A stretch of 7,310 nt of DNA from an uncultured Bacilli bacterium. Lineage in GTDB: Bacteria; Bacillota_I; Bacilli_A; RF39; UBA660. The translations under genes were made by a program, and so were the position numbers. A model generated the notes under the pieces. It saw only the letters and a list, made by a program, of their open reading frames with translations. It was not told the DNA's origin and did no database searches. Location of the stretch: positions 1-7,310 of the forward strand of contig CANRKS010000049.1 in NCBI GenBank assembly GCA_947631285.1, read 5' to 3'. Below, one piece after another: positions 1-6,048 of this stretch (within the stretch, counting starts at the first letter, position 1; each line of letters starts with the position of its first letter).

Positions 1-315
1 TATGGTGGCAAATGTTAAGGTTCCATTTTCTTCAGTTAACTTATAATTATCTTCGGTATCAGTAGCATAATACTCTTTATTTGGACTATCTTTTGCCATA
101 TCGGATACTGCTAAATTTATATGCATTGCCTCTACTCCTTGCTGTATTGATACAACATCAGCATTACCTGTTTCAATATCAACATTAGTGCTTGTTGTAT
201 CTCCACTTACATTTAAAGAAAAGAAGGCATAAGTTGCACCGACTACCGCAATTACTAAAGTGATGACCGCTACTAAACTTCCAATTAATATTTTACTTTT
301 ATTTTCTTCATTCAT
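1..315 (-). CDS. SipW-type signal peptide surface/secreted protein, N-terminal part (runs off left edge)
   Basis: This frame is absent from long-ORF lists because it is cut by the window; it stays open for 105 codons from ATG at 315 to base 1. Residues 1-8 (MNEENKSK) are polar and charged. Residues 9-30 form one hydrophobic segment ending in VVGATYAFFS, which resembles the signal sequences of TasA/SipW-dependent exported proteins of Bacillota (typically GATxAxF after the hydrophobic core). The rest is polar, Thr/Asp/Asn-rich and lacks Cys, as expected for an extracellular domain. Start choice: an in-frame ATG at 321 sits only 1 base after AGGA, whereas ATG 315 lies 7 bases after it, so 315 is preferred. 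It has its own consensus promoter and a structured leader, so it is a separate unit from recX. The function is not recognisable from this fragment; a surface fibre or pilin-like protein is a guess. Confidence 0.75.
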   Translation of the reverse strand, partial: MNEENKSKILIGSLVAVITLVIAVVGATYAFFSLNVSGDTTSTNVDIETGNADVVSIQQGVEAMHINLAVSDMAKDSPNKEYYATDTEDNYKLTEENGTLTFATI

Positions 316-327
316 AACCATATCCTA

Positions 328-353
328 TTGTTAATAACTTCTTTTATTAACAA
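328..353 (-). other. Perfect 10-bp inverted repeat in the leader of the surface-protein gene
   Basis: TTGTTAATAA and its exact reverse complement TTATTAACAA flank a 6-base loop (338-343). The hairpin lies between the expected transcription start (about 370) and the AGGA ribosome binding site (323-326), ending one base before it. No T-run follows on the minus strand, so it is not a standard terminator. It could be an mRNA-stability element, a translational switch or a DNA operator; the sequence does not decide among these. Confidence 0.7.
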
Positions 354-376
354 CACCTTTCCTACTTTATATGGTT

Positions 377-405
377 ATTATACATTGTCAACCTCTGATT
401 GTCAA
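377..405 (-). promoter_or_regulatory. Perfect-consensus sigma-A type promoter of the surface-protein gene
   Basis: On the minus strand TTGACA (400-405) is followed by a 17-base spacer and TATAAT (377-382), an exact match to both consensus hexamers at optimal spacing. The transcription start is expected near 370, giving a leader of about 55 bases. The promoter begins about 40 bases past the recX stop, so the surface gene should be strongly and independently transcribed. Confidence 0.85.
384..405 (-). repeat. Direct repeat TTGACAAT x2 inside the promoter
   Basis: TTGACAAT occurs at 398-405, including the -35 box, and again at 384-391 within the spacer, 14 bases apart. The second copy sits only 3 bases from the -10 box and so cannot act as a -35 for it. 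The repeat could be a regulator site overlapping the core promoter, or chance. Confidence 0.5.
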
Positions 406-436
406 TTTATGTACAATTGATATTGTAAAATTGTGT

Positions 437-465
437 AAAAACGATTTAATTCCTAAATCCTTTTT
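437..465 (-). terminator. Intrinsic terminator of the ackA-nrnA-recX unit
   Basis: On the minus strand AAAAAGGATTTA (454-465) pairs with TAAATCGTTTTT (437-448) around the loop GGAAT (449-453), with a single G.G mismatch. The outer arm supplies the T-run. The recX stop codon TAA (446-448) lies inside the stem. The hairpin is AT-rich and therefore only moderately stable. Confidence 0.6.
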
Positions 466-1180
466 GGCTTAAAGCTATTTTAATCCGATACTCTAATTCT
501 TCACCTTGATATTTTCTAGCTAATTTATTTTTTATTTTTTCTCTTTCTTTTTCATAAATATCTTTATTATCTAAAAAAGCAAAATTATTCATGACACTAT
601 TTATATCTTCCCGATAAAAACCTTTATTAATTAATTCTTTTATTATTTTTTGTTGTAATAATAAACCAGATAAATTATGATTAGAAGATATTTTTTTAGT
701 AATATATTTATTAATTTTATTAAGCCATATTTCTCTATCAAAAGTATTTAAATAATTATAAACATCTTCTTCTTTAAAGCCTAATTTTTTTAGTTCATAA
801 ACTATTTTACTAGGGCCTTCTATTTTTAGGTTAACCCCATCATTAATATAAGCTTTAATATATAAAGAATCATTAAGATAGCCTTCTTTTTTTAATCTCT
901 GAATAGTATAATTAATAGCGCTTTTAGAATAATCTTTAAGATATTTCTCAATTTCTTTTGTAGTTCTTAATTTAGTATTTAAATATTTTAAAGCACGATA
1001 ATAGCATTCTAAAAAACTATTATCTTTAACTATTTCTTTTAAATCTTTTTCTGATATTTCTTTTTTAAGTAATAATTCATACTTTAAAATAACATCATCA
1101 TAAAGATTTATTTTAGTATTATTAGAAAAAGTAATTTCATATAAATTACTTTTCTTCTTTTTGTAACTCTTTATCTCCAT
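446..1180 (-). CDS. recX: RecX family regulator of RecA
   Basis: RecX proteins are small all-helical cytosolic proteins built of repeated three-helix units that bind RecA filaments and modulate recombination and SOS activity. The 244-aa product fits the longer Bacillota form. Seen here: a short beta-like start with LYDDVILKYEL (26-36), matching the N-terminal domain of Bacillota RecX; then the helix R62-ALKYL-NTKLRTTKEIEKYL-81, followed by IQRLKKEGYLND and YINDGVNLKIEGPSKIVYEL, which matches the family pattern (in other RecX proteins FxxxRxxxxxxGPxxIxxEL). Later helices repeat the pattern to residue 244. The ATG at 1180 lies 35 bases inside nrnA and has only a weak upstream AAG, so translation is probably coupled to nrnA. 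This is the most AT-rich gene here; for example, 1021-1080 has 9 G+C in 60. It is the last gene of the operon. Confidence 0.9.
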   Translation of the reverse strand: MEIKSYKKKKSNLYEITFSNNTKINLYDDVILKYELLLKKEISEKDLKEIVKDNSFLECYYRALKYLNTKLRTTKEIEKYLKDYSKSAINYTIQRLKKEGYLNDSLYIKAYINDGVNLKIEGPSKIVYELKKLGFKEEDVYNYLNTFDREIWLNKINKYITKKISSNHNLSGLLLQQKIIKELINKGFYREDINSVMNNFAFLDNKDIYEKEREKIKNKLARKYQGEELEYRIKIALSQKGFRN

Positions 1181-2138
1181 ATTCTTGACACGCTTTACTT
1201 AAATCACTAATTAAATTATCTACTTCTTCCATGGTATTAATTCTAGCTCCACAGGCATATTTATGACCTCCACCATGATATTTACTAGCTATTTCATTAA
1301 TTATTGGTCCTCTACTTCTAATACTTATTTTATATTGATTGTTTTTTACATCTTCCGTAATAAAAATCCAAACTAATAATTCTTCAATAAAGTTATAGCC
1401 ATTTATTAAATTAGAAGGAGTAGCAATATCAACATTATATTCCCTTAAAACATCATCACTTATTTTAATATAACCTAAACCATTTTTATCAATTGTTAAA
1501 TTATTAGTTATATAAGCAATGAATTTATGCTCTGAAAAAGGTCTTATATATAAAGTATCATAAAGGCTTGGAAAATCAATTCCACTTCTTTCAATTAATT
1601 CTTTAGTGGTTTCTAAAGTTTCACTTGTTGTATTTTTTAAAGAAAATCTTTCGCTATCGGAAACAATTCCTAAAAATAAATTTTTCGCTACTTTAGTTGT
1701 TAATTTAAGTTTGGTATATAAAACTAATTCAGCAACCATTTGACAAGTACTAGATTTTTCTGTATCTGTCCAATCAACATTTCCTATTATATCTTCTTTA
1801 GGATGATGGTCTATTTTAACAATACTTTCATAATGAAGCCCTTCAATACCATCTACTCGATACATATTAGGAACATCTAAAACAATTAATAAAGGATGAT
1901 TTAAAGAATCATAATTAACTTTATTTAAAGAACCAAATTTTTTGAATTTGGCAACTCCTGCACCCACGGCATAAACTTTTTTCCTAGGAAATGTGGCCAA
2001 GATAGTATCCCTTAAAGCTACTTGAGAACAAATAGCGTCAGGATCAGCCCCAACATGTCTGGCAATAACTATTTCATCATATTTTTTTAATTCCCGATAT
2101 ATTTGATTTAAAATCTTTTTGTTTATTATAATGACCAC
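1146..2138 (-). CDS. nrnA: DHH/DHHA1 phosphoesterase, NrnA-like (oligoribonuclease / pAp phosphatase)
   Basis: NrnA-type proteins are cytosolic Mn-dependent phosphoesterases that hydrolyse short RNA oligomers and 3'-phosphoadenosine 5'-phosphate; some relatives act on linear or cyclic di-AMP. Numbered from the GTG at 2138, the DHH motifs are: ARHVGADPDA (H28, D32, D34), LDVPN (D88), IDHHPKE (D110-H111-H112) and GIVSDSERF (D161). The DHHA1 nucleotide-binding loop GGGHKYACGAR is at 289-299. All metal ligands appear intact. At 330 aa with no membrane segment it is a stand-alone NrnA type rather than GdpP. Motif IV reads SDSERF where relatives commonly have TDTGRF. The start is doubtful: GTG 2138 lies inside the best ribosome binding site, which instead points to an ATA at 2126 or 2129. 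It follows ackA by 7 bases and overlaps recX by 35. Substrate within the family is uncertain. Confidence 0.88.
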   Translation of the reverse strand: MVIIINKKILNQIYRELKKYDEIVIARHVGADPDAICSQVALRDTILATFPRKKVYAVGAGVAKFKKFGSLNKVNYDSLNHPLLIVLDVPNMYRVDGIEGLHYESIVKIDHHPKEDIIGNVDWTDTEKSSTCQMVAELVLYTKLKLTTKVAKNLFLGIVSDSERFSLKNTTSETLETTKELIERSGIDFPSLYDTLYIRPFSEHKFIAYITNNLTIDKNGLGYIKISDDVLREYNVDIATPSNLINGYNFIEELLVWIFITEDVKNNQYKISIRSRGPIINEIASKYHGGGHKYACGARINTMEEVDNLISDLSKACQEYGDKELQKEEK

Positions 2139-2142
2139 CTCT
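2135..2142 (-). promoter_or_regulatory. Ribosome binding site of nrnA that argues for a non-ATG start
   Basis: AGAGGTGG (2142-2135, minus strand) is a strong Shine-Dalgarno. The only canonical in-frame start, GTG at 2138, is part of this motif. Downstream in-frame codons are ATT 2132 (2-base spacing), ATA 2129 (5) and ATA 2126 (8). A start at 2126 would give MNKKILNQ..., a natural beginning for this family. Confidence 0.55.
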
Positions 2143-2145
2143 ACT

Positions 2146-3339
2146 CTAAATTAGTTCCATAGTATCAAGAGCAATCATTAATTCTTCATTAGTAGGAACT
2201 ACATAGATTGGTATTTTTGATTCTTCACTAGAAATCTTACCTTCGGTTTTTTCTAAGTAAGAGGCAATTTTATTATTTTCTAGAACATCTATTTTCATAT
2301 TTAAAGAAGATAATTTATTAACAACATTTTCTCTAAATTCTCGCGCATTTTCCCCTAAGCCAGCGGTAAAGACTAAAGCATCTACTTTACCATCTAGCAT
2401 AACATAATATTTAGCAATATAGCCTACTATTCGATCTATATACATACTATTCGCTAAATTACATAAAGAATCACCTTCGGCCATACCATTTTCAATATCG
2501 CGATGATCAGAATATTTTTCACTAACAGCAAGAAGACCACTTTTCTTATTTAAAATATTGTCTACTTCTTCAATACTCATTTTAGTTTTATCCATAATAT
2601 AAGGAATTATTGAATAATCAATATCACCACATCTTGTTCCCATCATAATACCAGCATTAGGACTAAAGCCCATAGTTGTATCAATACTTTTACTATCTTT
2701 AATACAGCATAAAGAACCACCACTGCCAATATGACAACTGATAATATTGACTTTATCTTTACCTAATATTTCTTCCATTTTTTTCGTTATATAACGATGA
2801 CTTGTTCCGTGGAAACCATATTTTCGAACACCATATTTTTGATACCATTCTTTAGGAACCGGATATAAATATTCTTTTTCTGCCATCGTTTGATGGAAAG
2901 CTGTATCAAAAACCCCAACCATTTTGGTATTAGGCATCGCTTCTCTAAAAGCTTTTACCCCAATTATATTGGCCGGATTATGTAAAGGAGCTAAACTTGA
3001 TAACTCACTAACAGTTTTAATGACATCATCATCAATTAAAACTGATTTATTATATTTATCTCCTCCATGAACTAGACGATGACCTACACCATCAATATCC
3101 TCTAAAGATTTAATTACACCATTTTCTAATAATTCTTTTATTAAGTAACTAATGGCTACCGAATGATCTTTAATTAAAACTTCTTTTTTTATTTTTTCCC
3201 CATTTATTTTAATAGTATAAAAACTATCATCTAAACCAATCTTTTCAAAATAACCACTTATTAATACTTTTTCTTCTGGTAATTCAAAACAAGTAAATTT
3301 AAGGGATGAACTACCAGCATTAACTGATAATATTTTCAT
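2146..3339 (-). CDS. ackA: Acetate kinase
   Basis: AckA interconverts acetyl phosphate + ADP and acetate + ATP in the cytosol, the substrate-level phosphorylation step of acetate fermentation. The 397-aa length is typical. Visible ASKHA-family features: phosphate loop VNAGSSSLKF at 6-15 (N7), GHRLVHGG at 86-93 (R88), LAPLHNPANI (116-125), VFDTAFHQT with D145 (catalytic Asp), KYGFHGTSHRY with H177, the HIGSGGSL loop (203-210), GIMMGTRCGDID with R236, FTAGLGENA (324-332) and the metal-site Glu in PTNEE near 385. No key residue is missing. The ATG at 3339 has GAGGTG (3348-3353) 8 bases upstream and a good promoter. It heads the ackA-nrnA-recX unit. The usual partner, phosphotransacetylase (pta), is not in this window. 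Confidence 0.97.
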   Translation of the reverse strand: MKILSVNAGSSSLKFTCFELPEEKVLISGYFEKIGLDDSFYTIKINGEKIKKEVLIKDHSVAISYLIKELLENGVIKSLEDIDGVGHRLVHGGDKYNKSVLIDDDVIKTVSELSSLAPLHNPANIIGVKAFREAMPNTKMVGVFDTAFHQTMAEKEYLYPVPKEWYQKYGVRKYGFHGTSHRYITKKMEEILGKDKVNIISCHIGSGGSLCCIKDSKSIDTTMGFSPNAGIMMGTRCGDIDYSIIPYIMDKTKMSIEEVDNILNKKSGLLAVSEKYSDHRDIENGMAEGDSLCNLANSMYIDRIVGYIAKYYVMLDGKVDALVFTAGLGENAREFRENVVNKLSSLNMKIDVLENNKIASYLEKTEGKISSEESKIPIYVVPTNEELMIALDTMELI

Positions 3340-3361
3340 AAACTTTACACCTCACATTACC

Positions 3362-3390
3362 ATTATATAAGTTTTATAATGTTTTGTAAA
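3362..3390 (-). promoter_or_regulatory. Promoter of the ackA-nrnA-recX operon
   Basis: On the minus strand TTTACA (3385-3390), a 17-base spacer and TATAAT (3362-3367) form a near-consensus promoter. The transcription start is expected near 3355, directly before the ackA ribosome binding site (3348-3353), so the leader is only about 16 bases. Confidence 0.8.
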
Positions 3391-3395
3391 CAAAG

Positions 3396-3422
3396 AAAAA
3401 ATAAGGATTTAACACTTATTTT
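3396..3422 (-). terminator. Intrinsic terminator of prs
   Basis: On the minus strand AAAATAAG (3415-3422) pairs perfectly with CTTATTTT (3398-3405) around a 9-base loop, with the T-run continuing to 3396. The stem starts at the first base of the 3422-3424 plus-strand triplet that encodes the prs TGA stop. It ends just before the ackA promoter. The low GC of the stem makes it weak, so some read-through into ackA is possible. Confidence 0.6.
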
Positions 3423-4498
3423 CATCTTCTAATTCTTTTTCTAACTAACTCTCCCGCCGGAACAAAATTAGTTCCTAACTCTTCCGAAATATCTTCTTGA
3501 TTACGATGAAGAGCATGCATACATTCTAATAGTTGTTCCGTTCCATCAATTACTTCAATTCCTTTCATTGATTGTTCTTTTAAATAAGTTAAATTAGTGA
3601 TATAGGTCTTCGAAATAATTTCTTCTTCATAAGCCTTAATAAAAGCATCAGTTCCTTTTGTAAAAAGCCCAAAAGTAGCACAGACATATACTTTATCAGC
3701 ACCCCGATCTTTTACTTCCATCGCAGTATCAATAATGGTACTTCCAGAAGAAATCATATCATCCACAATTAAAACTTGTTTATCTAATGGACTAAACCCC
3801 ACATATTGACGAGATTCAATGGGATTTTTACCATCCACTATTCTCGTTACATCTCTTCTTTTCGAAAAGAAAGCATGATTACAGCCAAAACGATCGGCAA
3901 AATGACGAGCCCGTAACTGCGCCCCTTCATCGGGAGCCACAATTAAAATATTCTCTGGCTTCGTATAATCAAATTTTTCTCTTAAAATTAATTCCGTTAA
4001 TATTTGATTAGTTGGATACATATTATCAAAATTATGCTTAGAAATAGCCGCAGCAATATCAGGATGATGAGAATCCACCGTTAAAATATTATGAAAGCCT
4101 AAATAACGACATTCTCTTAAAAAATCAGCGGCTTCGATTGATTCGCCTAAAACCCGACGATGTTGTCTTCCATATGGTTGAAAAGGAATAATTAAATTAG
4201 TCCGGGCCGGATTTTCTTTTAAAGCCCCAATTACTCTTGATATATCTCTAATATGCTCATCAGGATATAATGGCCTATTAGCGTAAGGATTTATTTGGCG
4301 ATCATTAATATCACATACAATAAAAACATCTTGACCACGACAAACTGTTGGTAAAACAACTTTTCCTGTTCCATCTTGAAACCTAATAAAATCAGCTTCA
4401 ACTACTGCTTCACTTGGAAGTTTCTTCCTAAGTTCTGGAAGACAATTGTTAATAAATATTACTTTTTCCTTCATCTTAAACCCAAACTTTCCACTCAC
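3422..4498 (-). CDS. prs: Ribose-phosphate diphosphokinase (PRPP synthetase), divergent type
   Basis: Makes PRPP from ribose 5-phosphate and ATP for purine, pyrimidine, His, Trp and NAD synthesis (cytosol). Seen: the ATP-site segment IIPFQPYGRQHRR (103-115), where classical enzymes read IPYxxYARQD; LTVDSHHPDI with H144 at the place of the metal-binding His; the flexible catalytic SKRRD (K213); and the PRPP loop VLIVDDMISSGST (242-254), classically VDDMIDTAGT. The 358 aa are longer than the usual ~315, with extra residues around 66-80 and a longer C-terminal end (331-358). The RQH variant recalls the divergent PRPP synthetases of anaerobic Bacillota (from memory). GC is visibly higher than in its neighbours (3901-3960 has 30 G+C in 60). 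The start is uncertain: GTG 4498 has AGG 7 bases upstream; ATG 4474 (MKEKVIFINN...) is the other choice. It appears to be monocistronic, with its own -10 box and terminator. Confidence 0.92.
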   Translation of the reverse strand: MSGKFGFKMKEKVIFINNCLPELRKKLPSEAVVEADFIRFQDGTGKVVLPTVCRGQDVFIVCDINDRQINPYANRPLYPDEHIRDISRVIGALKENPARTNLIIPFQPYGRQHRRVLGESIEAADFLRECRYLGFHNILTVDSHHPDIAAAISKHNFDNMYPTNQILTELILREKFDYTKPENILIVAPDEGAQLRARHFADRFGCNHAFFSKRRDVTRIVDGKNPIESRQYVGFSPLDKQVLIVDDMISSGSTIIDTAMEVKDRGADKVYVCATFGLFTKGTDAFIKAYEEEIISKTYITNLTYLKEQSMKGIEVIDGTEQLLECMHALHRNQEDISEELGTNFVPAGELVRKRIRR

Positions 4499-4526
4499 AT
4501 TGTAACCTATTTATTCTCTTAAATTT

Positions 4527-4532
4527 ATTATA
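4527..4532 (-). promoter_or_regulatory. Probable -10 box of the prs promoter
   Basis: TATAAT on the minus strand lies about 30 bases upstream of the prs GTG and after the terminator of the preceding operon. The -35 region at proper spacing is only T-rich (TTTTCT), so the promoter is supported by the -10 box and its position rather than by both hexamers. The rest of 4499-4588 shows no other feature. Confidence 0.5.
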
Positions 4533-4588
4533 AAATAAATATGGTAAAAAGAAAACTCCCAAAGTGAAAATAGTCATAATAAATGTCT

Positions 4589-4618
4589 AAAAAAAATGAG
4601 AGCTAAGCCTCTACATTT
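4589..4618 (-). terminator. Intrinsic terminator of the nifZ-thiI-small ORF operon
   Basis: On the minus strand AAATG, a bulged T, and AGAG pair with CTCT and CATTT around a 6-base loop (4603-4608), followed by a run of 8 T (4589-4596, partly used by the stem). The stop codon TAG of the 62-aa ORF (4611-4613) lies within the 5' arm; its first base is the bulge. Confidence 0.75.
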
Positions 4619-4799
4619 TCTTTAATTGTTTTCTTTCTTCATGATTCTTCGTTTTCATACATTCTAAATCATGGTTTTTTCGATCTTTTAAATCACTTTC
4701 TAAATTATACTCATAAGGATTAAAGAAATTATTCATTCTTTCTTTAAAACTATTATCTAAAATATTTTGTCCTTTACAAAAGCGATTATTTTTAAGCAT
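4611..4799 (-). CDS. Small hypothetical protein (62 aa) downstream of thiI
   Basis: I do not recognise this protein. It is short, soluble-looking and strongly charged, with Asn/Lys/Asp/Glu throughout, a basic C-terminus (HEERKQLKKM), two Cys (C8 in RFCKGQ, C47 in LECMK), an aromatic stretch NNFFNPYEYNL (23-33), and no signal or membrane segment. Support for real translation: GGTGA lies 6 bases before the ATG at 4799, and the terminator begins exactly at its stop codon. An in-frame ATG at 4805 directly abuts the GGTGA and is a poorer start (64 aa). It starts 47 bases after the thiI stop with no terminator between, so it is probably co-transcribed with nifZ and thiI. A role linked to tRNA thiolation would be guilt by association only. 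Confidence 0.6.
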   Translation of the reverse strand: MLKNNRFCKGQNILDNSFKERMNNFFNPYEYNLESDLKDRKNHDLECMKTKNHEERKQLKKM

Positions 4800-4846
4800 T
4801 ATCATTCACCATTAATATTATGGTTTAAAAAGATATATTTAATACT

Positions 4847-6034
4847 TTATAATAAATCAGTAAAATCATTTTCTCTTTCTTTTGTTAAAGTTATTACTTT
4901 TTCATTTTTAATAGCGCGATAAATCATTTCTTCAAAATCAATTCGGCTTTCATATTCTCGAGCTTTTTCTTTTTCTGGATTAATAACCGGATGAAGAGGA
5001 ACAAAGATCGTACAACAATCTTCATATGGTAGAATACTAGTTTCATAAGTACCAATCTTTTTAGCTATGTCAATAATTTCTAATTTATCAAAACAACAGA
5101 CAGGTCTTATAACTGGTATTTTAACTACTTCATTAACAACACTCATACTAGTTAAAGTTTGACTTGCTACTTGGCCAATACTTTCGCCATTAATTAAAAC
5201 CTTGGCTTTTTGTCTTGAAGCAACAATAGCCCCGATGCGATACATCATACGACGCATAATGGTAATTAAATATTCCACAGGCATATTTTTATATATAGCT
5301 TCTTGAATTTCTGTAAAATTAATAATATGTAGTTTAATATCCATATTATAACCCGCCAATATTTTAGCTAATTTCTTGCATTTTTCTAAAGCTTCATTAC
5401 TAGTATGGGGAGGACTTTCAAAATAGATAGCTTCTAATTTTATTCCTCTTTTAATTGCTAAATAACCCGCGACTGGAGAATCAATTCCCCCACTTAACAT
5501 TAAAAGCCCTTTTCCTTGGGTTCCTACCGGATAACCGCCAAGCCCTTTAATACTAGTAAAATAGTAAAGGACTTCTTGAAGACGAATTTCAACATTTACG
5601 GTAAGTTCCGGATTATTAACATCTACTTTTAAATTAGGAATATTTTTTAAAATATGAGCTCCTAGTTCTTTTCTTAAAGTCATCCCATCTTTAGGATATT
5701 TTTTATCACTTCTTTTGACTTCAACTTTAAAAGTTTTAAAACTTTTATCTTTTAATAAAGTAATTAGATTGTTTTTAATTACTTCTATATCCCGATTTTT
5801 GTCTTTATATGCTATTACAATTTCATGAATGCCAAAAATATTTTTAAGGCCTTCTAAAACAGCTGAAAAATCGTCATCTTTAGGTTTAATAAACATTCGG
5901 CCATAATCATAAGTAATAGTAACTTCATCTTTTAAAACATTACTAATATTTTCATTAAGTTTTTTAATAAAAAAATTTCGATTATCTTTTTTAGTTGATA
6001 ATTCTCCATACTTTAAAAAGATAAGTTTTTCCAT
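4847..6034 (-). CDS. thiI: tRNA uridine 4-sulfurtransferase ThiI (no rhodanese domain)
   Basis: ThiI makes 4-thiouridine at position 8 of tRNA and in some bacteria contributes sulfur for thiamine thiazole. Seen: an N-terminal ferredoxin-like region (1-60, KYGELSTK at 8-15), a THUMP RNA-binding domain (about 61-165), and the PP-loop ATPase domain with LSGGIDSPVAG (180-190). RPVCCFDKLEIIDIAKKIGTY follows in 310-330, and LPYEDCCTIFVP carries C340/C341, the place of the E. coli catalytic Cys344. At 395 aa it lacks the C-terminal rhodanese domain of the 482-aa E. coli protein, as in Bacillus. Sulfur should then come directly from the desulfurase encoded 14 bases upstream. The ATG at 6034 has GGGTGG 6 bases upstream. 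Without thiamine genes nearby, the tRNA role is favoured. Confidence 0.96.
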   Translation of the reverse strand: MEKLIFLKYGELSTKKDNRNFFIKKLNENISNVLKDEVTITYDYGRMFIKPKDDDFSAVLEGLKNIFGIHEIVIAYKDKNRDIEVIKNNLITLLKDKSFKTFKVEVKRSDKKYPKDGMTLRKELGAHILKNIPNLKVDVNNPELTVNVEIRLQEVLYYFTSIKGLGGYPVGTQGKGLLMLSGGIDSPVAGYLAIKRGIKLEAIYFESPPHTSNEALEKCKKLAKILAGYNMDIKLHIINFTEIQEAIYKNMPVEYLITIMRRMMYRIGAIVASRQKAKVLINGESIGQVASQTLTSMSVVNEVVKIPVIRPVCCFDKLEIIDIAKKIGTYETSILPYEDCCTIFVPLHPVINPEKEKAREYESRIDFEEMIYRAIKNEKVITLTKERENDFTDLL

Positions 6035-6048
6035 AATAAACCACCCAT

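Noticed and set aside
386..391. Second TTGACA as an alternative -35 box
   Set aside because: It lies only 3 bases from the TATAAT and no other -10 box stands 16-18 bases downstream of it.
316..445. Riboswitch or T-box in the leader of the surface-protein gene
   Set aside because: The leader is about 55 bases with one simple AT-rich hairpin; no conserved riboswitch or T-box motif is visible.
3422..3424. TGA read as tryptophan (Mycoplasma code)
   Set aside because: Trp codons checked in recX, nrnA and ackA are TGG, and prs ends at this TGA at a sensible family length with a terminator at once after it.
4499..4610. tRNA or small RNA gene between the small ORF and prs
   Set aside because: No cloverleaf arms or TTCRA-like motif; only a terminator and a -10 box are supported.
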